The notes under the pieces are model-generated. The model had not been told where the DNA came from and did not search any database. It was given only the letters and a program-made list of their open reading frames with translations. From positions 1,364,001 to 1,428,000 of the forward strand of contig SMLU01000001.1 of NCBI GenBank assembly GCA_007859745.1: DNA of 64,000 nt. Reading direction: 5' to 3'. Within the stretch, counting starts at the first letter, position 1. Every line of letters starts with the position of its first letter. Position numbers and translations under genes: made by a program. Positions 24,446-32,207 of the stretch are shown piece by piece. This stretch comes from Phycisphaerae bacterium RAS1. GTDB lineage: Bacteria; Planctomycetota; Phycisphaerae; UBA1845; Fen-1342.

Positions 24446-25006
24446 ATGAACGTTCCTGTCAAGCGCGGCATGCTTCTGCATCACCAGGGGCATTATTTCT
24501 TCGTGGACGACATTCAGGAGCGGCACAGCGGCAAGCAGAAGCCGACCGTGCACGTCGCCCTGCGCGATGCGCTCGACGCCCGCCACGTCGAACGCACGCT
24601 CGACGAGCTGCTGCCGGTGGATGCGGTCGACGCGACCATGCGGCCGATGCAATACCTCTTTCACCGCGGCGATCACTTCATCTTCATGGACGCCCAGACG
24701 TTTGAAGAGATCGAGCTGGGCGGGTCGCAGCTTCATGGCTGCGAGCCGTTTCTGAAGGAGGGCGACGAGTTCCGCGTGCTTTTCGCCGGCCCACAGCCCC
24801 TGCGGCTGGAGATGCCCGAAATCGTAACGCTGCGCGTGTCGAACACCGCCGCGCCGTCGCACGCTGTCGGGGCGGCCGGCAGCGTGATGAAGGAGGCGAC
24901 GCTCGAGAACGCCCTGGAGGTGCGCGTACCGCTGTTCATCAAGGTCGGCGACAAAATCCGAGTGGACACACGGACGCGCGACTACGCGGGCAAGGAGCAG
25001 GCCTGA
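24446..25006 (+). CDS. elongation factor P-like protein
   Basis: EF-P relieves ribosome stalling at poly-proline. This 186-residue protein has the three-domain length of EF-P. The KOW-like domain I carries the tip loop S-G-K-Q-K-P at 28-33, where Lys30 matches the modified lysine position. Domain III holds the signature A-T-L-E-N-A-L-E-V-R-V-P and I-K-V-G-D-K-I-R-V-D-T-R-T. The tip differs from the usual P-G-K-G and the S1-like fold is diverged, so it may be a planctomycete EF-P or an EF-P paralogue. No EpmA/EpmB-type modifying gene is adjacent. Confidence 0.85.
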   Translation: MNVPVKRGMLLHHQGHYFFVDDIQERHSGKQKPTVHVALRDALDARHVERTLDELLPVDAVDATMRPMQYLFHRGDHFIFMDAQTFEEIELGGSQLHGCEPFLKEGDEFRVLFAGPQPLRLEMPEIVTLRVSNTAAPSHAVGAAGSVMKEATLENALEVRVPLFIKVGDKIRVDTRTRDYAGKEQA

Positions 25007-25068
25007 GTCCTCCCCGCGCGGCAGCTCCGCTACGCCCAGCCGGCGGCCTGTTTCCCAGCACCCGGGCG

Positions 25069-26658
25069 ATGCGCCCGTGGCGTTGGAACAGCGGCGATGA
25101 CGGCTTGTCCGAGCCGGTTCGCTGCAAGCGCGATCAGTGGTACCTGGTGCGCGTCCAACTGGCCGGGCCGGAGCCGCGCGACCGGCTTCAACTCGCGGCC
25201 CGATTCGAGACGCGGCACGGCCTCGAGACGCTGCGCATCCTGGCGCACCGCGCGCGGGGCGACGCCCCGGCGACCCTGACGGGATGGCTTCAGGCCCCCT
25301 CCGACGCGCGCCAGGTGCGGTTGTGCGTTCGGGACGCGCGCCGCGATCCGATCGAGAGTGTTTCGCTCCACGCCGTCGCCGACCGTGACACCAAATGCCA
25401 TCCGTTGGCCAACGTCCCGCGCTGGAGCTTCTACAGGCCGCCGTTTCCGCTGGAGCGGATCGTCCTGCCGGCGTCGCTCGAGTCGCTCGCGCCGCGCCTG
25501 CCCCACGCGCACGTTGATATTCTGAAATCCCCGCGCTCGACCGCCGAGCTGGCGAAGCGAATTCGCCGTTCGGCGTGTGTGTTGGATGCCGGCTGGCTCG
25601 CCGATCTGGATATTCGCTGGCCGGAGCTTCAGCGGCTGGCGGCCGAATCATGGGTCGTTGTTGATCTGGAAATGGCCGGCGCGCTGCTGCTGGGAGCGGG
25701 ACTGGCCGAGGCCCCGCTGCTCGCGCATCGCTCGCCGCACGGCCTGATGTCGGCCCGCATGCTCTACGCCGACGTGCCGACGCGCGGCGTGGCGCTTCAG
25801 GATGTGCTGCCCTATGGCACGCTCGGTGACGACGGGGCCTTTCACACGCGGGCGCTGCGGGCCACGCGAAGCTGGAAGCAGTATGCCGACGAAAGCGGGT
25901 TTGCGACGCTGCTGGCCAGCGAGACGCCCTGGCCCAGGTACAGCGGGCACGTGTTATGCGCCGCGCTGGGATCGGCCGGCGGCGAGCTCATCATCAGCGA
26001 TCTGCCCTGGATCGCCGCCGGGCGGTTCGGGCCGTGCATCGCGCCGCGGCTGAGCGATCATCTGCTGCGCATGCTCCTGGGCGGGCCGATCGAAGACGAG
26101 ATTCAATACTGGAATCGCTGGGACGAGAGCGGGATCGTGGTTCGAGACATATCGGAAGCGCCGAGCCGCTATCCGCCGCTGGAGACCGCCCGCTGGGCTG
26201 GAAACGGGCTGGCCCGGCTGGGCCTGTGGACTCGGCCGCGGCCGGGAACGGCGCCGCGCGAGATGCTGCTGATCGCGACCGGACGAATCGATCACGCGGG
26301 CATTCACGACGGCCTGCCGCCCGAGGCGATGACCATCTTCATGAAGCAGCTCGCGCGCGAGATTCGCGAGCAGACGCCCTGGGCGACGGCGCATCTCTCC
26401 GATCGGATCGTCGCCTGGCAGTTCGACTCGGCTGCCGGTCTGAAGTACGCGGCGCACTACCGATCCGCGGCTGACATGCCGGGCGGTGTGCCGACGCGCG
26501 TGCTGCGGCTGCGCATGGCGGGCGGCGACGACACTCCGGCGGCCAATGCGACGGTGATTGGAGTGTCTGAGGGGGTCCACGGCGATGGATCGATCGAGTT
26601 TCAGCGCGAGTTGACGCGCGTGATTCGCCCGTGGATTCAGTCCGAGCCGCGCCCGTGA
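25069..26658 (+). CDS. protein of unknown function, 529 residues
   Basis: A long open frame with strong coding character (balanced, low-repeat composition and consistent GC-rich third positions), 62 bp after the EF-P-like gene. There is no signal peptide or membrane helix. The N-terminal third reads like a beta-rich region, and the middle contains hydrophobic strands such as S-W-V-V-V-D-L-E-M-A-G-A-L-L-L-G. I do not recognise a family. The first ATG (25069) lacks a good ribosome binding site, so the true start may differ by some codons. The C-terminus S-E-P-R-P and the stop are encoded by a family B repeat. Confidence 0.7.
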   Translation: MRPWRWNSGDDGLSEPVRCKRDQWYLVRVQLAGPEPRDRLQLAARFETRHGLETLRILAHRARGDAPATLTGWLQAPSDARQVRLCVRDARRDPIESVSLHAVADRDTKCHPLANVPRWSFYRPPFPLERIVLPASLESLAPRLPHAHVDILKSPRSTAELAKRIRRSACVLDAGWLADLDIRWPELQRLAAESWVVVDLEMAGALLLGAGLAEAPLLAHRSPHGLMSARMLYADVPTRGVALQDVLPYGTLGDDGAFHTRALRATRSWKQYADESGFATLLASETPWPRYSGHVLCAALGSAGGELIISDLPWIAAGRFGPCIAPRLSDHLLRMLLGGPIEDEIQYWNRWDESGIVVRDISEAPSRYPPLETARWAGNGLARLGLWTRPRPGTAPREMLLIATGRIDHAGIHDGLPPEAMTIFMKQLAREIREQTPWATAHLSDRIVAWQFDSAAGLKYAAHYRSAADMPGGVPTRVLRLRMAGGDDTPAANATVIGVSEGVHGDGSIEFQRELTRVIRPWIQSEPRP

Positions 26659-26668
26659 GGAAGCGGTC
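26641..26668. repeat. family B single arm covering a stop codon
   Basis: A left arm TCCGAGCCGCGCCCGTGAGG plus AAGCGGTC. The TGA at 26656-26658 is the stop codon of the 529-residue gene. No inverted partner was seen. About 45 bp downstream a family D arm (GTCAGAACGCGAAGCGC, 26712-26738) follows. Confidence 0.8.
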
Positions 26669-26833
26669 ACCGGGCGCAGGGCGCGGGGACGTGGCTATGG
26701 CCGGGGCCATGGTCAGAACGCGAAGCGCAAGCGAGCGCGGCGGCAAGAAGGGCTCGTCTCGCGCACGCCATCCGGCCTTGCTTGCGATTCGCGCCGGCCG
26801 CCGCCATGATGACGCCATCTTCGAGGTGTTCGC

Positions 26834-27868
26834 GTGGACCGAAGCTCATTGGGAAAGAAGCTGCACCTGGCGCGGGCATACGTCACCGGCAGCCCGGTCT
26901 GGTGCGCGTGGCAGGTCAATTACCGCTGCAATTTCCGCTGCTCGTTCTGCCACTACTGGATCGATCCGATGGGCGACCAGCCGGAAACCACGCCCGAGCA
27001 GTTCAGCCTGGGCGCCGAGAAGCTGGCGTCGCTCGGCTCGCTGATGATCAGCCTGGCCGGCGGCGAGCCGTTCATTCGCCATGACATTCCGGACATTGTC
27101 TCGCGCCTCGCCCGCTGGCACTTTCCCTTCGTCACCACCAACGGCTGGTTCATGACGCGCGAGCTGGCCCGCGAGCTTTGGAACGCCGGCCTGTGGGGCG
27201 CCTCCGTCAGCATCGACTACGCCGACGCCGCGAAACACGACGCCAAGCGCGGCATGCCCGGCTGCTACGACAAGGCCCTGGCGGCGATCGAGCACCTCTC
27301 CGCGACGCGCACGCACAAGCACCAGCGCGTCAACTGGATGAGCGTGCTGATGGAGGACAACCTCGACCAGATCGAGCCCATGATCCGCATGGCGGCCAAG
27401 CACGGCGCGTATTTCATGGTGCAGCCCTACGGCGTGCGCAAGACCGGCTCCACAAAGTACCTGCACGACAAGGACGCGGGCGTCAGCTCGCACCTGCTGA
27501 GGCTGCGGGCCAAGTACTCGAATTTCCTGTCGAACCCGTACTTCCTGTCGCGCTTTGACGACGCCCTGAACGGCGGCGTCGGCGGGTGCAAGGCCGGCCG
27601 CGGGTTCTTCAACATCGACTCCACCGGCGACATCGCCGTCTGCGTCGAGGAGCGCGGCCACCCGGTCGCGAACCTGTTCCAGCACTCGGCCCGGGAAATC
27701 GTCCGCCGGCTCCGCGGCGACGACACGCCCGAAAAGTGCACGGCTTGCTGGTACAACTGCCGCGGCGAGGTCGAGAGCCTGTACAACCCGGTGGGCGTGC
27801 TCAAGAGCCTGCCGACGCTGCTCTTCGACCGCGGCCGCCCGGCGGTAGCGCAGGCCGCCGCGCTGTAG
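26834..27868 (+). CDS. radical SAM protein with Cys-rich C-terminus
   Basis: Uses a 4Fe-4S cluster to cleave S-adenosylmethionine. It is 344 residues. The cluster motif is C-N-F-R-C-S-F-C (Cys32, Cys36, Cys39), and the SAM motif is G-G-E-P at 76-79. The C-terminal part has SPASM-like spaced cysteines (G-G-C-K-A-G, A-V-C-V-E-E, E-K-C-T-A-C-W-Y-N-C) that may bind a further cluster. GTG 26834 is the start, with GAGG seven bases before. No precursor peptide or partner enzyme is adjacent, so the substrate is unknown. The stop TAG lies at the start of a palindrome-bearing gap. Confidence 0.88.
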   Translation: MDRSSLGKKLHLARAYVTGSPVWCAWQVNYRCNFRCSFCHYWIDPMGDQPETTPEQFSLGAEKLASLGSLMISLAGGEPFIRHDIPDIVSRLARWHFPFVTTNGWFMTRELARELWNAGLWGASVSIDYADAAKHDAKRGMPGCYDKALAAIEHLSATRTHKHQRVNWMSVLMEDNLDQIEPMIRMAAKHGAYFMVQPYGVRKTGSTKYLHDKDAGVSSHLLRLRAKYSNFLSNPYFLSRFDDALNGGVGGCKAGRGFFNIDSTGDIAVCVEERGHPVANLFQHSAREIVRRLRGDDTPEKCTACWYNCRGEVESLYNPVGVLKSLPTLLFDRGRPAVAQAAAL

Positions 27869-27883
27869 CGCCGGACTGTTGTG

Positions 27884-27940
27884 GCACCGGTTTCCAACCG
27901 GTGCATACTCAGAGCTGGTGCGAGATTCCCATCTCGCACC
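27884..27940. repeat. two short palindromes after the radical SAM gene
   Basis: GCACCGGTTTCCAACCGGTGC (27884-27904, family I) and GGTGCGAGATTCCCATCTCG with its closing CACC (27917-27940) form two hairpins 12 bp apart. The first matches 13064-13082. Confidence 0.75.
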
Positions 27941-27996
27941 CCGTTCGCCGGAACGCGTTCTGTGTTCTGTTCGCATCCGATTATGCTGCTCTGATC

Positions 27997-28767
27997 GTGC
28001 CCCCTTCGCCCATCCACTTCGTCCGCGTCGAACGCCGCTCACACCTAACCTCCGCCACGCTCGCGCCCGAAACGCTCGCCCGGCTCCAGTCAGCTTTCTC
28101 GCGTCGTTGGTTCATCGACGGCTGGGCCCGCCGCTCGTTCCGTGACGCCGCCCGGCGCACGCTGCGCGAGGACGCCCCCACCGGCCTGGTGCTGCTCGGC
28201 CGCGGCATGCAATTCGACGTGCCGCCGGCGTTTGAACAACCCTTCGAACCCGTGGAACTGGGCGTTAATGACCCGCAGCTCACGACGCTCGCCGGCCCCG
28301 CCCCGACGCGCGAAGAGCGCGTCATGTTCGTCGTCTGGATCGTCATCGCGCTCGCCCTGGCCGCGCTGGCCATCCCCGCCCTGGTCGCCCTCTTCTTCCC
28401 CGCCGGCCGAAATCTCTGGCTTCGCGGCGGGCCGGTGCTGCTATGCGCCGCGGCGCTGATCGCGGCAATCGTGGCGCTTGCTCGCCTGGGGAGCCGTTGG
28501 TTGCTCGTTCCGGGGGGCGTCGTCATCGCCCGCCGCTGGCGCCGCCCCGCCAGGCCGGAGCTGCTCACTCGCAGCGCGGCCTGCGCCGTGCTGCGCTACG
28601 TGCATACGGGCAAGACGGTCATTCTCACGCTGGAGCTCTGGCCGCTGCGCGGAAAGGTCCGCAGGCGGGCCGTCTCGCAGCGTGAGGCGATCGCGTTGCT
28701 CGCTGCATGGCAATCCCCGCATCCGCCGCCGACAGCCGAGCAACTTCGCGAATTGTTCGCCGCCTGA
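27997..28767 (+). CDS. membrane protein of unknown function, two central helices
   Basis: A 256-residue protein. The GTG at 27997 is the most likely start because the upstream in-frame reading runs through the repeat and antiparallel to nothing recognisable. Hydrophobic helices lie at about 110-134 and 145-164, with soluble regions before and after. The last 90 residues are basic (R-R-W-R-R-P, R-G-K-V-R-R-R). No family is recognised. Confidence 0.6.
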   Translation: MPPSPIHFVRVERRSHLTSATLAPETLARLQSAFSRRWFIDGWARRSFRDAARRTLREDAPTGLVLLGRGMQFDVPPAFEQPFEPVELGVNDPQLTTLAGPAPTREERVMFVVWIVIALALAALAIPALVALFFPAGRNLWLRGGPVLLCAAALIAAIVALARLGSRWLLVPGGVVIARRWRRPARPELLTRSAACAVLRYVHTGKTVILTLELWPLRGKVRRRAVSQREAIALLAAWQSPHPPPTAEQLRELFAA

Positions 28768-28839
28768 CCGCGCGCCGACCGTACTCAACTCGGCGGTGCG
28801 GCACCGTCACAGCGGCGTCGGAGTTGAGCGACGGTTCGC

Positions 28840-29025
28840 GTGCCACTGCTCTGCGAGCAGTGTCTTCGGCGCTCGGCGACGGGGTCAGTATCATAGCGAC
28901 GTGGAGAGCGGGATCCGCAAAACGCGGAAAGCGTGGGACGAGCAGATGTCTTGCTCGCGATGGACCACGCCGGTGATTGAATGCGTGGCCGACGGCCCAA
29001 GACACTGCTCGCAGAGCAGTGGCAC
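28840..29025. repeat. 186-bp element with perfect 27-bp terminal inverted repeats (family H)
   Basis: 28840-28866 and 28999-29025 are exact reverse complements (core CACTGCTC-TGC-GAGCAGTG, itself a palindrome). The 132 bp between show a further small inversion (CGAGCAGATGTCTTGCTCG) and no open frame of note. The layout is like a non-autonomous miniature element or two facing REP units. Confidence 0.8.
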
Positions 29026-29034
29026 ACGTGGAGG

Positions 29035-29469
29035 TCACTTGGAGAAAGAACAGTGCCACCCCGCCCCGCTGGGCGGGTCGGGCGGAATGACTGCACCCGG
29101 GACGAAGGGCGGAACGATTCGGACGACGTCGGGAGCTTGTAAGTGCGTCGGTTCGATGTGCTGCCCCCACACCACAATGGACTTGTCATGCAACGCAGTC
29201 GCATGTATGACATGTCCGGCCCATGCGAACTTCGCGGTAGACCCAACGAGCACGCAGGGCCAGGTCTCGGGGGGGCCAAACGAATCACCCGCTTCCTGAT
29301 TGGTCGGCGGATCGGTAACGAAAGTACACGGGATGACCGGCATGCTCCACTGTCCGGCCGATGGACACGTAGTTGGAATCTGCGCGCAAACTCGCGTTAC
29401 GACGCAGGCGATTGCAAACGCCAGAGGATATCTAGCCAATGACGGCCTGCAAGTCGGTAGGAGAGACAT
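29035..29469 (-). CDS. small secreted protein, function unknown
   Basis: A 144-residue product if ATG 29469 is used (AAGGAA nine bases upstream). Residues 1-29 look like a signal peptide with V-C-A-Q at the likely cleavage site. The mature part has several Cys and many Pro, with no known motif. The last codons lie close to the family H repeat, so the true end of the ancestral protein may have been altered. Coding status is likely but not certain. Confidence 0.5.
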   Translation of the reverse strand: MSLLPTCRPSLARYPLAFAIACVVTRVCAQIPTTCPSAGQWSMPVIPCTFVTDPPTNQEAGDSFGPPETWPCVLVGSTAKFAWAGHVIHATALHDKSIVVWGQHIEPTHLQAPDVVRIVPPFVPGAVIPPDPPSGAGWHCSFSK

Positions 29470-29542
29470 CCCAGAGTTCCTTCTGAAGAGGACGTGCGAA
29501 AGGACCGCGCGACGCACCGTAACCCCGGCGTTTCGATTGAAA

Positions 29543-30526
29543 TTACCTTCTTCCATTCCGTGCGAACAAAACCAGAACCGAGAGGATTAGAAACGGAAGC
29601 GCCGCTGGTTCCGGGACATAGACATCCGCGCCGTTTCCGTACACCAGATCGAATTCCGGGACAAATACATAGCCGTCGAAACGCCAGGCAGACGCGCCGC
29701 CAACCGGTACCGACTCGACAAATGCCGCGCTATTGCCCGCGAGGATCACTCTCGATTCGTCAACTGACATACGAATCGTCAGGTGCGCCGGAGACGACCC
29801 GAAACCCGGCGCAATAAGGCTGGCGGCGGCGGAATTCTCGTTGCTGAAGCGCCAGAGTCCGCCTGCCGGCTCCTCCGCGGCCGTCATCGCGAAGAGGTTC
29901 CCCGCCGAGTCGATCGTCATGCTCGCCGTCGATACGCCGCTGGGAAAATCGTGAAAGAGCGTGCCGACGCCGGCCGGGTTGACGCGGTAGATGCGCCCGT
30001 CGCCGAAGAGACGGCGGGCATAATAGAGGTCGCCGGACGGGCCGAAGTCGATGATCCCGCCGCTTCCGACGGCCACGCCGTCCGCCGCATCGGCAAAAAC
30101 GCTAGGCGGCCCGCCGGAGGCGGGAATCCGCATGATCTGCCCGGGACCGGCATTGACGAAGTAGAAATCGCCGTTGGGGGCGTAGGCCATGCCGTCGGCA
30201 AACGTGACGCCGTCGGAAAACCCCAGAATCTGCGCGGCGTTCCCGTCGCCGTCGAGCTCGAACACGCGCGACTGGGCGTAGAACGAAGCCCGCAGCCGTG
30301 AGCCGTCGGGCGTGAATTCCAGTCCGATCAGCCCGCGTCGATAGGGCGATTCCCAGAAGAGCCGCGAATTTCCGGTAAGCGGGTCGAACTCGACAATGGC
30401 GTCGTTGTTCAGGCTGCCTTTAAACCACTGGCCCCCGACGTAGAGCCGCCCTGGAACAAACACCGCCAAACCTGGCGCGGCGCCGGCAAGCGACGACAAA
30501 GCCGCAACAAGCAGGGCGCGCAGCAT
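29543..30526 (-). CDS. PEP-CTERM-anchored beta-propeller protein
   Basis: An exported protein of 327 residues. The signal peptide starts at ATG 30526 (GGAG six bases upstream). The body has repeated strands such as L-I-G-L-E-F-T-P-D-G-S-R-L and F-A-D-G-M-A-Y-A-P-N-G-D-F-Y-F, typical of an NHL/SMP-30-like six-bladed propeller. The end is V-P-E-P followed by a hydrophobic helix and R-N-G-R-R, a PEP-CTERM sorting signal recognised and cleaved by exosortase (EpsH/XrtA type). No exosortase gene is in the window. Confidence 0.88.
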   Translation of the reverse strand: MLRALLVAALSSLAGAAPGLAVFVPGRLYVGGQWFKGSLNNDAIVEFDPLTGNSRLFWESPYRRGLIGLEFTPDGSRLRASFYAQSRVFELDGDGNAAQILGFSDGVTFADGMAYAPNGDFYFVNAGPGQIMRIPASGGPPSVFADAADGVAVGSGGIIDFGPSGDLYYARRLFGDGRIYRVNPAGVGTLFHDFPSGVSTASMTIDSAGNLFAMTAAEEPAGGLWRFSNENSAAASLIAPGFGSSPAHLTIRMSVDESRVILAGNSAAFVESVPVGGASAWRFDGYVFVPEFDLVYGNGADVYVPEPAALPFLILSVLVLFARNGRR

Positions 30527-30992
30527 CGACAACTCCAGCGTAATGCGCGTTTGGTTGCAGAACATGGCCCGATTCGATCGACTCGCCTGATGATGACGCC
30601 GTAGTGTGTTTTTTGCAACGTTTTTTTTCGGAATTACGCCAGATCGCGGGGGCCACGCGCGCACGCCCGCAGCGGCCTGGCCAGCCGGGAACAGCCGAGT
30701 AGGGCAGGTCTCGGTACTCCGTGACCTGCCGCCGCCGCCCGGCGAGCCTCCGGCCCGCGTGCCGCGCCACTCGGGTCAGCGCCGGAAAGGCAGCGCGGGA
30801 AGGACGCCACGGCGGTGCGACTGTCCGTTCGGGCGCAGCGCCTTTGTTCGCACCAAGCAGTCGGATGGCAGGTCGCGGAGTACCGCGACCTGCCCTACCC
30901 ACTAGCAAAAAAAAGCGACGGACAGGACGCGGCTGGGACCGGCACGCGCCCGCTCGGCTTGCGCGTCGGTCGCGCCGCGCCGGCCCGCGCCG
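30527..30992. other. 466-bp gene-free region with family J palindromes
   Basis: The region lies upstream of the PEP-CTERM gene and downstream of terC. It holds two GGCAGGTCNCGG...GACCTGCC palindromes (30702-30729 and 30867-30894) in inverted relation, with AGTAGGGCAGG / CCTGCCCTACC outer ends. A T-rich stretch at 30609-30632 lies on the promoter side of the PEP-CTERM gene; TTGCAA then CATCAT at 17 bp is a weak promoter candidate on the minus strand. No gene was found. Confidence 0.6.
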
Positions 30993-32039
30993 TCAAATTC
31001 CGGCGTCGCTGTCGGCCGCGGCTCCCGCGCCGCCGTCGTCGGGTGGACGCGGGCGGCGGCGGTCGCGAAGGACTGACGCAACGATGCCGACCGCGAGGAT
31101 GGCGACGATGATCGCCAGCGACACTTCCGCCGCCAGGTGGTAGTGATGCGTCAGGAGCATCTTCACACCGACGAACGCCAGCAGAAACACCAGGCTGAGC
31201 TTGAGGTAGTGGAACTTGTCCAGCAGGCTGGCCAGTGCGAAGTAGAGCGAGCGCAAGCCCAGAATCGCAAACACGTTCGACGTGAAGACGATGAATGGAT
31301 CGCGCGTGATCGCGAAAATCGCCGGAATCGAGTCGACCGCGAAGAGCACGTCAGTGCTTTCGACCACCAGCAGCGCCACGAACATCGGCGTCATCGCCTT
31401 GCGGCCGTCAACAACCGTGAAGAACCGCTCCCCCTCAAACGCCGGCGACACCGGATAGAACCGCCGCGCCAGCCGCACCAGCGGATTGCGGTCGGGTTCG
31501 GGCTCCTCCTCGCCGGAGCGAAGCATCTTGATCGCGGTCAGGATCAGGATCGCCCCGAAGACGTAGTTCATCCAGAAGAAGCGCGTGATCAGCTCGGTGC
31601 CGGCCCAGATCATCGCCCCGCGCATCACCAGCGCCCCGAGAATGCCCCAGAAGAGCACGCGGTGCTGATACTGCTGCGGGACGCGGAAGTACCCGAAGAT
31701 GATCGCGATGACGAAGATGTTATCGAGGCTCAGCGAGTACTCGATCACCCACCCGGTGAAGAATTCCAGCGCCGCCCGCCAGCCGTCCGACATCTTCGCC
31801 GCCGCGGTCGCGTCGGAGGGGCCGCGCGCCCCGAAATTCTCGGCGATGCCCAGCCAGTTGTGCTCATACATGAAATAGACGAGCACATTAAAAACCAGCG
31901 CCAGCGCCACGCACAGCAGCGTCCACAGCAGCGCCTCGCGGGCGCGAATGACGTGCGCCTTGCGATTCAGGACGCCCAGGTCAAGCGCCAGCATCAGCAG
32001 GACGAAGACGACGAAACTGATCCAGATCCAAACGTGCAT
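30993..32039 (-). CDS. TerC/Alx family integral membrane protein
   Basis: A multi-pass membrane protein of 348 residues with about eight or nine helices. Family motifs are present: E-Y-S-L-S-L-D-N-I-F-V near helix 3-4 and V-E-S-T-D-V-L-F-A-V-D-S-I-P near helix 6-7, with the conserved acidic residues inside the membrane. Members act in manganese efflux (Alx/YceF type) or tellurite resistance. ATG 32039 is chosen at the first hydrophobic helix; the longer reading adds a basic non-conserved leader. No manganese riboswitch (yybP-ykoY type) was recognised upstream. Confidence 0.9.
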   Translation of the reverse strand: MHVWIWISFVVFVLLMLALDLGVLNRKAHVIRAREALLWTLLCVALALVFNVLVYFMYEHNWLGIAENFGARGPSDATAAAKMSDGWRAALEFFTGWVIEYSLSLDNIFVIAIIFGYFRVPQQYQHRVLFWGILGALVMRGAMIWAGTELITRFFWMNYVFGAILILTAIKMLRSGEEEPEPDRNPLVRLARRFYPVSPAFEGERFFTVVDGRKAMTPMFVALLVVESTDVLFAVDSIPAIFAITRDPFIVFTSNVFAILGLRSLYFALASLLDKFHYLKLSLVFLLAFVGVKMLLTHHYHLAAEVSLAIIVAILAVGIVASVLRDRRRPRPPDDGGAGAAADSDAGI

Positions 32040-32184
32040 GCGTCTCGCGATATCGAATTCTGCGTTTTGCGCCGCCGACGCCCAACGAAGCCGAGACGGG
32101 GATGGTAGCCGGACGCGTGGCACGGACAAGCCGCCCTCGCAGGCGTGTTCGCGATGGCGGTGCGGACACGGCCGCCCCGGTGTG

Positions 32185-32206
32185 TCACTCCGGAATTCCG
32201 GTGACT
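32185..32206. repeat. short inverted repeat after nadB
   Basis: GTCACTCCGGAATTCCGGTGAC is a near-perfect hairpin directly after the nadB stop on the minus strand. It lacks a T-run. It could act as an mRNA 3' stabiliser between nadB and terC. Confidence 0.45.
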
Positions 32207-32207
32207 G

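Noticed and set aside
22931-25651. A minus-strand open frame of 906 codons
   Set aside because: Only the part from 24121 down has family motifs (RMD1/DUF155); the rest is antisense to the EF-P-like and 529-residue genes and reads through repeats.
27586-27996. N-terminal part of a 393-codon frame before the two-helix membrane protein
   Set aside because: It overlaps the radical SAM gene in another frame and crosses a palindrome; GTG 27997 is a better start.
32040-32207. A manganese riboswitch (yybP-ykoY type) upstream of terC
   Set aside because: The conserved loop sequences were not found in this short gap; only a small hairpin after nadB is present.
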